Part shown: piece after piece, positions 1 through 4,373 of the stretch
How the letters are laid out: the number at the start of each line of letters is the position of its first letter
Numbering within the stretch: the first letter of the stretch is position 1
From: Anaerolineae bacterium
Lineage (GTDB): Bacteria; Chloroflexota; Anaerolineae; 4572-78; J111
Assembly: GCA_020433785.1 (NCBI GenBank)
Contig: JAGRCC010000692.1
Coordinates: 1 to 7,273, forward strand
Direction: 5' to 3'
Length of the DNA: 7,273 bases
Position numbers and translations under genes: made by a program
Notes under the pieces: generated by a model
Told to the model about the DNA's origin: nothing
The model's database searches: none
What the model saw: only the letters and a program-made list of their open reading frames with translations

Positions 1-1815
1 CTCAAGAGCGGCAGGGTAGTCCTTAGCCTCACGGTGGGCGAGACCTCGCCAGTAGTAGTTATCGCCATTCTCAGGTTGGAGTTCGATGGCTCGGGTTAGA
101 TCGAAGATTGCCTGGTCTGGATTGCTATTATATTGTAGAGTAGCACAACGCAACAGGACATTAACTTTGGCCTGCGGTTCAATACTCTCATATTCGGACA
201 TTAAGTAAAAACACTGAAGAACAGACTGTTTTTCAGTAGAGCTATAGGTGTCTTTATCAGTTAGATTTACGAAAACAACCATTGCCTCTACCCATCGGGT
301 GAGTTGTGCATTCTGGCTCTCATCATGCGCTTGACTCAATATTAGATAGTGATCTTTTAACCAGATGTTCATCTGCGCATCGTCCAAAAATTCCTCATTT
401 GGAATTCTAAGATGATGTAATAACTGGTTAAAAAATTCGTCCAATCCTTCTGTGGGTTGCTGTGAGAGAGTATGATAAATGTACTCGTTATATAGTTGTC
501 GCCACGTGGCATTTTGCACCTGGCGCTCAGCCGGTAAATTGAGGGCTATCATTCGGTCTTTATAATAATTGACTAATTGACTATGAATATCAACACAGTG
601 TTTGAGGGAACGCATGCGCAAATAGCGCTGCATCAAATTACGAACGACATCGTGATAACGCCAGCTCCCGGCAGCGGTGCGGACAAAATGGGCGGTGCTC
701 AGCCAATCAAAAGAGGGCTGTGCTACTTCTTCGCCCAAAATCACCGTCAGAATATCTTCGTTGAAAAAGCGCGATACGCTGGCGGCTAAGGCCGCGTGGC
801 GCTGGTCTTCGGTAACCCCTTGCAGAAAGCGCTCAACGGCGTCTTCAGCGACTTCACCGGATAAATTACCGGGTACAGACGTTAGCAAGGCCAGTAACAC
901 CGGCAGCCGTTCCGATAATCGGATCAGTTCATCAACCTGGTCATCATCCGTAATGCCGGCCTGGGCCAGATATTCACGCACTTCGGCATCGGTAAACGGG
1001 GATAGTTCCACTTGCCGCGTAGCCCGCTGAAATCGCGTCCAGTTTTGGCCTAGCGGATAGCGCCCGGCAATAACAAATAAAATTCGGCTACTAAATTGGC
1101 CGTATTTGCCGGTAAGTAGGCCCCGTAACCAATCATCCAGGTAGGGCGCTGTTTTTTCATAGGTGTCAAAGAATAGGATTATCCGCTGGTGTTGGGCCAA
1201 ACCGTTTAAGTCCACCAGAAAAGTGCGTGTTAATTCTGTGGTAGTGTCCAGCAGCAGGGTGCGATCATCTTTTTTCTTGAACTTTTGGGCCACGTAGCTG
1301 GCCATTGCGCTGACCTGGTCGGCCACCACTTCTTCTGCCTCCGGCGTAAGCAACACTTCCGCTGCCTCACCGCCAATGGGAACGCGGCGCAAACTCTTCA
1401 TACTAATTTTGGCGGCGCTGCGCAGAGCAAAATCCCACATGCCCGTAGGCGCTTTGGGGTCGGCATCTACTTGTTCTTTGAGTTCCTGGTAATGGTGATA
1501 ATTTTCCTTGAACGTAGGACAAGGATGTCCAGCGTCTTCCAAATCGTGGGCCAACTGCTCTAACGTTGTGAGAATAGAGGGATAATCTTCATTGGTTAGT
1601 GCCGTCAATGCATTGTGGTTGTGGGCGGTATGACGAAACTGTTCTAATAAAGTGCTTTTTCCCACCCCGCCCTGGCCGTGAACAGCCAAGATTAAGAAAA
1701 GGGGCCGGGCAGCAGTTATGGCTTTCTCAAACAGATCTAGTTGTTCGGTGCGTCCAACAAATACTTCGTCGGAAAAGTCACCGAGTAAATCTTGAAAGGT
1801 CGGTTCGTTATTCAA
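1..1815 (-). CDS. STAND-type P-loop NTPase with C-terminal TPR (3' end beyond window)
   Basis: A reading frame of 605 codons runs without a stop to the window edge, so the C-terminus is missing. The visible protein is a STAND ATPase, a family of signal-dependent switches that oligomerise on NTP binding. Seen directly: an FVGR box (residues 19-22) that typically opens such modules, Walker A GQGGVGKS (47-54), Walker B IILFFD (212-217) followed by T-Y-E, a sensor-like VIAGR (248-252), a degenerate GxP-like ERLP (302-305), a winged-helix-like WRYHDVVR (385-392), and a TPR beginning near 565. No effector domain precedes the ATPase: only 18 residues come before FVGR, so any effector must be supplied in trans or lie beyond the window. 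The TTG start at 1815 is chosen because an in-frame stop lies just upstream and GGGAG sits 6 bases before it. It overlaps the upstream gene by 8 bases, indicating coupling. Family assignment is firm; a defence or signalling role is inferred. Confidence 0.88.
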   Translation of the reverse strand, partial: MNNEPTFQDLLGDFSDEVFVGRTEQLDLFEKAITAARPLFLILAVHGQGGVGKSTLLEQFRHTAHNHNALTALTNEDYPSILTTLEQLAHDLEDAGHPCPTFKENYHHYQELKEQVDADPKAPTGMWDFALRSAAKISMKSLRRVPIGGEAAEVLLTPEAEEVVADQVSAMASYVAQKFKKKDDRTLLLDTTTELTRTFLVDLNGLAQHQRIILFFDTYEKTAPYLDDWLRGLLTGKYGQFSSRILFVIAGRYPLGQNWTRFQRATRQVELSPFTDAEVREYLAQAGITDDDQVDELIRLSERLPVLLALLTSVPGNLSGEVAEDAVERFLQGVTEDQRHAALAASVSRFFNEDILTVILGEEVAQPSFDWLSTAHFVRTAAGSWRYHDVVRNLMQRYLRMRSLKHCVDIHSQLVNYYKDRMIALNLPAERQVQNATWRQLYNEYIYHTLSQQPTEGLDEFFNQLLHHLRIPNEEFLDDAQMNIWLKDHYLILSQAHDESQNAQLTRWVEAMVVFVNLTDKDTYSSTEKQSVLQCFYLMSEYESIEPQAKVNVLLRCATLQYNSNPDQAIFDLTRAIELQPENGDNYYWRGLAHREAKDYPAALE

Positions 1816-2125
1816 CTTTTACTCCCATCGATAGGTTGCCGTAGGCGTCGAGGGTAGCTTTATCGAGTTTTTGATGGGTTAAATCTAACCGCATCTCCCA
1901 GGCAAAATGGCCCCGCTTCCAGACATTGGCAAAGCCGCGCCCGCCCCGCTGCTTCTCGGCCCCGGCCTCAAAGGTAAAGCTCTGCCCGGTCGAGTCGGCC
2001 TCGGCGGGTGTGGGGTGGCCCACCAGGCCGCAGACATCGATAAAATGCTCCTGCGCCGCAGAGCGTTCTTTGAGGGTGACGTTTTTCCATTTGGCCACAA
2101 AGGCTTGGGGGGTTAGGGTTGGCAT
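1808..2125 (-). pseudogene. Internally deleted MmeI-like (class I SAM-dependent) DNA methyltransferase relic
   Basis: This 105-codon frame starts like the large MmeI-like DNA methyltransferases, which are about 900 residues or more. The stretch with KERSAAQEHF (19-28), VGHPTPAEAD (35-44), FEAGAEKQRGG (52-62) and WKRGHFAWE (69-77) matches the N-terminal domain of that family as I know it. After AWE, where relatives continue with YKGK, the protein switches to LDLTHQKLDKATLDAYG (80-96). This resembles the C-terminal segment of the same family (roughly LDLAHRKLDEAVFAAYGW). The simplest reading is one in-frame internal deletion of the whole SAM-binding, catalytic and target-recognition core, with the junction near base 1895. 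The family's nuclease-type E-x-K motif is also broken (Glu remains, Lys lost). It cannot methylate DNA. The frame is still open, has a strong AGGAG site and overlaps the STAND gene by 8 bases, so it may persist as a leader or small protein. Family recognition is from memory, not a search. Confidence 0.72.
1822..1826 (-). promoter_or_regulatory. Ribosome binding site deciding the TTG start of the STAND gene
   Basis: On the minus strand GGGAG lies 6 bases before the TTG at 1815, inside the last codons of the upstream gene. It supports TTG rather than a later internal start, and supports translational coupling across the 8-base overlap. Confidence 0.7.
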
Positions 2126-2130
2126 TAGTT

Positions 2131-2135
2131 CTCCT
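2131..2135 (-). promoter_or_regulatory. Ribosome binding site of the methyltransferase relic
   Basis: AGGAG on the minus strand lies 5 bases before the ATG at 2125. It is the strongest Shine-Dalgarno match in the operon and suggests the relic is still translated. The gap to the stop of the preceding gene is only 36 bases, so no separate promoter is needed. Confidence 0.65.
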
Positions 2136-2161
2136 AAGAGATTACTTGTGTATCTTTATTG

Positions 2162-3997
2162 CTATTGATTTTCTAGTTGAGCTTTTAGGTCGGTTAGTTT
2201 TTTTTCTGCCCATTGATGAGTGTTGGGATTCCGATCAACTTGGAGACCTATTTCAATATTTTTAATGGCATGCTTTAATTTATCCTGTTTAGCATAAGTG
2301 TCGCCTCGACCATAATAGGCAACGGCAAAGTCCGGGTCAAGGCGGATCGCTTCGCTGTAGTCTACCAAAGCTTTATCGTACTGCTCTAAAGCAGCGTAAG
2401 TGTTGCCCCGATTGTAATAAGCAACGACATCGTCTGGGTTGAGATGGATGGCTTTGGTATAGTCGGCTAGAGCTTTATCGTACTGCTCTAAAGCAGCGTA
2501 AGTGTTGCCCCGATTGTAATAAGCAACGGCATTGACTGGGTTGAGACGAATCGCTTTGCTGTAATCTACCAGAGCTTTATCGTACTGCTTTAGATCATGA
2601 TAAGTAAGGCCCCGATTGTTATAGGCAGGGACAAAGTCTGGGGCAATATGGATCACTACGGTGTAGTCGGCTAGAGCCTCATCGTATCGCTCTAAATTAG
2701 CGTAAGTATTGCCTCGATTGTTATAAACTTCTAACGACGGAGCCAAAGTTACCGAAGAAGTATATCGAATATTGGCCGTTTGCGGATCATCTAAGGCTTC
2801 ATACAACCAGCCTAATCGGAAGTAAGCCTCGGCTAGTCCATCAGGATTAATATCACTGTCAGGCTCCTCAACGGCTGTTATACCTGCCTCAATAACCTCA
2901 GCCGCCCGTTGGTACTGTTCATTACTATAGTACGATTGCCCAACGGCAAAGAAGGCTAAAAAGGTCAGTTGTTTCGGTAAATCTCCCACAATAAATTTGC
3001 CATAGGCACTGGGATTAACAACTTCGGTACGGTTGGTTTCAATTATGGAGACGTCAGCAGCATCGAAATCAGGTTGTTTCAGGTTGTAGAAATTAACCCA
3101 TACCTTCGACCCGGTATCTTCTCCCCAAATGATCATTTCGGCATTGTAGGCGGAGCCTAACGCTTTGGCCTCTTCAGGTTGGTCGCCGGTAAGGATAGTT
3201 GGTTCGACTTCAACTCGCAGATTGTTCAGCCCTTCCTTGGCGGCAGCTTCTTTTATAGCCTGCTTAATTTGTCTATGTGGCTCGCTTTTTTTGCCATTGG
3301 TAGGTTCATAAAAGGCAGCAATGACAATTAGGCTTTCGCCTTCAGCGGCGGGGGTAACGGGTAAAGGTGTTGGTGTTACTGTTGGTTCAGGAAATACGAA
3401 GGCGTTGAATTGAGGCACGGTAAACAGCGCAATGATAACCCCAATTATCGTGACTATTCCCAAAAACACTGACCAAGCACGCCATACAGGTGACTCTTTT
3501 TTAGACTGGTTGATGTTGACATCACGTCCGGCGTTGTACTGGTCGCCACTCACCTGCTGGCCGCGCAGGTCGGTCACATTGACCGTCGCGTTTCCGCCGT
3601 GACTGGCTTGAGCAATGTTGCTGCCTTCGGCGGACTGAGTCGTCTTGTTACCACCCACCACATCGCCCCCGGCGTGGACACTGGCGTCGATATTCCCCAC
3701 AGTAATGGTGCTGCCGCTGACGTTGCTAAAGTTCACCCCGCCGATATTGAGGGCGCTGACTGCCTCGGTGGCCTGGCGCTCCTCGATGGTGACCAGCAGC
3801 GGTTGAAGCTGCTTACGCCAGGCGGTCTCGGTTAGATGGCCGGCGGCGAGTTGCTCGGTGAGGGTGATGGCCTTTTCGTGGTCCTCAATTTCAAGGACAA
3901 GGCTGGCCGGGGCGTCGAGGCCCAGTTTAGCCTGCCGCTGTTCCAGAATATGCAGGCTCCGGCGGAGCCGTTGCAGGAGTGTGTTGGCGTCGGTCAT
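2162..3997 (-). CDS. Membrane-anchored protein: helical N-terminus, Gly/Asn-rich segment, TM helix, sensor-like domain, TPR array
   Basis: I do not recognise a named gene. The protein has 611 residues from ATG 3997; a TTG at 4003 would add two residues but lies in a repeat array, and neither start has a clear Shine-Dalgarno. Layout (numbered from ATG): about 1-80 is charged and helical, resembling adaptor or effector-associated regions of Chloroflexota STAND/TPR proteins. About 85-165 is Gly/Asn/Val-rich with repeats such as GGDVVGGNK and SGDQYNAGRDV, possibly a beta-solenoid. One hydrophobic helix spans about 177-193. A Pro/Thr linker (PTVTPTPLPVTP) follows, then an alpha/beta domain (220-340) with LIVIAAFYEP and MIIWGED, vaguely like TolB N-terminal or CsgG-type folds. 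About seven TPRs (340-590) complete it; the last five have a regular 34-residue period. Predicted topology is N-terminus inside, TPRs outside, which is unproven. As first gene of the unit it probably supplies the membrane-bound sensing or scaffold component for the STAND protein. Confidence 0.82.
   Translation of the reverse strand: MTDANTLLQRLRRSLHILEQRQAKLGLDAPASLVLEIEDHEKAITLTEQLAAGHLTETAWRKQLQPLLVTIEERQATEAVSALNIGGVNFSNVSGSTITVGNIDASVHAGGDVVGGNKTTQSAEGSNIAQASHGGNATVNVTDLRGQQVSGDQYNAGRDVNINQSKKESPVWRAWSVFLGIVTIIGVIIALFTVPQFNAFVFPEPTVTPTPLPVTPAAEGESLIVIAAFYEPTNGKKSEPHRQIKQAIKEAAAKEGLNNLRVEVEPTILTGDQPEEAKALGSAYNAEMIIWGEDTGSKVWVNFYNLKQPDFDAADVSIIETNRTEVVNPSAYGKFIVGDLPKQLTFLAFFAVGQSYYSNEQYQRAAEVIEAGITAVEEPDSDINPDGLAEAYFRLGWLYEALDDPQTANIRYTSSVTLAPSLEVYNNRGNTYANLERYDEALADYTVVIHIAPDFVPAYNNRGLTYHDLKQYDKALVDYSKAIRLNPVNAVAYYNRGNTYAALEQYDKALADYTKAIHLNPDDVVAYYNRGNTYAALEQYDKALVDYSEAIRLDPDFAVAYYGRGDTYAKQDKLKHAIKNIEIGLQVDRNPNTHQWAEKKLTDLKAQLENQ
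2369..2528. repeat. Near-identical 102-base TPR coding repeats
   Basis: The 58 bases at 2369-2426 recur without change at 2471-2528, exactly 102 bases (34 codons, one TPR) apart. Both encode AYYNRGNTYAALEQYDKAL. Neighbouring repeats at the same period are more diverged, so this pair arose by recent duplication or gene conversion inside the TPR array. Confidence 0.9.
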
Positions 3998-4000
3998 AAG

Positions 4001-4056
4001 CAATTATGAGGGATGAATAATGAATTGTGAATAATTAATGGTGAATTGTGAATTAT
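4001..4056. repeat. Degenerate heptanucleotide array, GAATTAT/GAATTGT type
   Basis: On the plus strand this divides into eight consecutive 7-mers: CAATTAT, GAGGGAT, GAATAAT, GAATTGT, GAATAAT, TAATGGT, GAATTGT, GAATTAT. It directly abuts the start of the membrane TPR gene and includes its alternative TTG codon, so the leader just before translation start is a simple-sequence array instead of a normal ribosome binding site. It resembles short tandemly repeated sequences known from cyanobacteria and dispersed AATTCAC-type repeats; that comparison is from memory. Confidence 0.8.
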
Positions 4057-4071
4057 GAAGGTGGAGAGATG

Positions 4072-4089
4072 GTGGGTGTGGTGGGTGTG
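4072..4089. repeat. Two direct copies of a 9-base unit
   Basis: GTGGGTGTG occurs twice back to back (4072-4080 and 4081-4089), just beyond the heptamer array in the predicted leader of the TPR gene. Probably simple-sequence slippage; no function can be assigned. Confidence 0.75.
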
Positions 4090-4128
4090 GTCTTATTTTC
4101 TTGCTCTTGTAGATGGGACGAGGCTTTT

Positions 4129-4166
4129 CCCCTAATCCCTACTACCTACCCCTCTACCCCCTATTT
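4129..4166. repeat. Pyrimidine tract with 7-base periodicity; four G-runs on the minus strand
   Basis: From 4131 the plus strand reads CCTAATC, CCTACTA, CCTACCC, CTCTACC, CCCTATT, a degenerate 7-base pattern. On the minus strand this gives four G-runs (4157-4161, 4149-4152, 4137-4139, 4129-4132) with gaps of 4, 9 and 4 bases. That fits only a relaxed G-quadruplex definition, because one loop exceeds 7. It lies immediately downstream of the predicted -10 box. Confidence 0.55.
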
Positions 4167-4192
4167 TAACACACCTTATCAATGCCTGACAA
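4163..4192 (-). promoter_or_regulatory. Candidate sigma-70-type promoter for the three-gene unit
   Basis: On the minus strand a -35-like TTGTCA (4187-4192, 5 of 6 to consensus) and a -10-like TAAAAT (4163-4168, 5 of 6) are separated by 18 bases. Initiation would fall near 4156, leaving a leader of about 160 bases that contains the G-rich, GTGGGTGTG and heptamer tracts. Base matching is the only evidence. Confidence 0.42.
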
Positions 4193-4213
4193 CCGGACTT
4201 AGGTATAGAATGG

Positions 4214-4262
4214 AGATTGGAGACTGGAGATTGGAGATTAGAGACTGGAGATTGGGGATTGG
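4214..4262. repeat. Heptanucleotide array, AGATTGG/AGACTGG type
   Basis: Seven consecutive plus-strand 7-mers: AGATTGG, AGACTGG, AGATTGG, AGATTAG, AGACTGG, AGATTGG, GGATTGG. Unit length is the same as in the array at 4001-4056 but the composition is unrelated. It lies upstream of the candidate promoter. Any reading frame across it merely translates the repeat. Confidence 0.9.
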
Positions 4263-4280
4263 AGAGGTCAATTGAAGCCG

Positions 4281-4373
4281 AGAAACCAGGGTTTTGGTCG
4301 GGCCGGTAACCAACGTATTCATCAAACGTTCGTTGCCGGTGGAGATGGTTTGCGAGAGAAAACCCTGGTTTCT
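4281..4373. repeat. 93-base two-tier palindrome at the NRPS 3' end
   Basis: The outer arms are AGAAACCAGGGTTTT (4281-4295) and its exact reverse complement (4359-4373). Inside, CCGGTAACCAACGT (4303-4316) pairs with ACGTTCGTTGCCGG (4326-4339) at 12 of 14 positions around a 9-base loop. Each outer arm is itself nearly palindromic (AAACC-AG-GGTTT). The last two bases of the NRPS stop codon are the first two of the right arm. No T-run follows either arm, so it is not a typical intrinsic terminator, and no target-site duplication is evident. A REP/MITE-like dispersed element or a structured 3' RNA are the best readings. Confidence 0.8.

Noticed and set aside
577..1844. Plus-strand open frames opposite the first 1.8 kb
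   Set aside because: The minus strand encodes one continuous STAND protein with Walker A, Walker B and winged-helix motifs through the whole stretch; the plus frames are shadows.
4214..4262. Possible CRISPR array
   Set aside because: Units are only 7 bases with no spacers; this is a simple tandem repeat.
4048..4275. 75-codon plus-strand frame in the intergenic region
   Set aside because: Its C-terminal half simply translates the AGATTGG heptamer array, and the rest reads through the predicted promoter and pyrimidine tract.
4004..4371. Frameshifted continuation of the NRPS into an adenylation domain
   Set aside because: No adenylation-domain motif is visible in any frame of this short repeat-filled stretch, which is also far too short for such a domain.
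4281..4373. Rho-independent terminator of the NRPS gene
   Set aside because: The stem is long and two-tiered and no T-run follows on either strand, so a classical intrinsic terminator is not supported.
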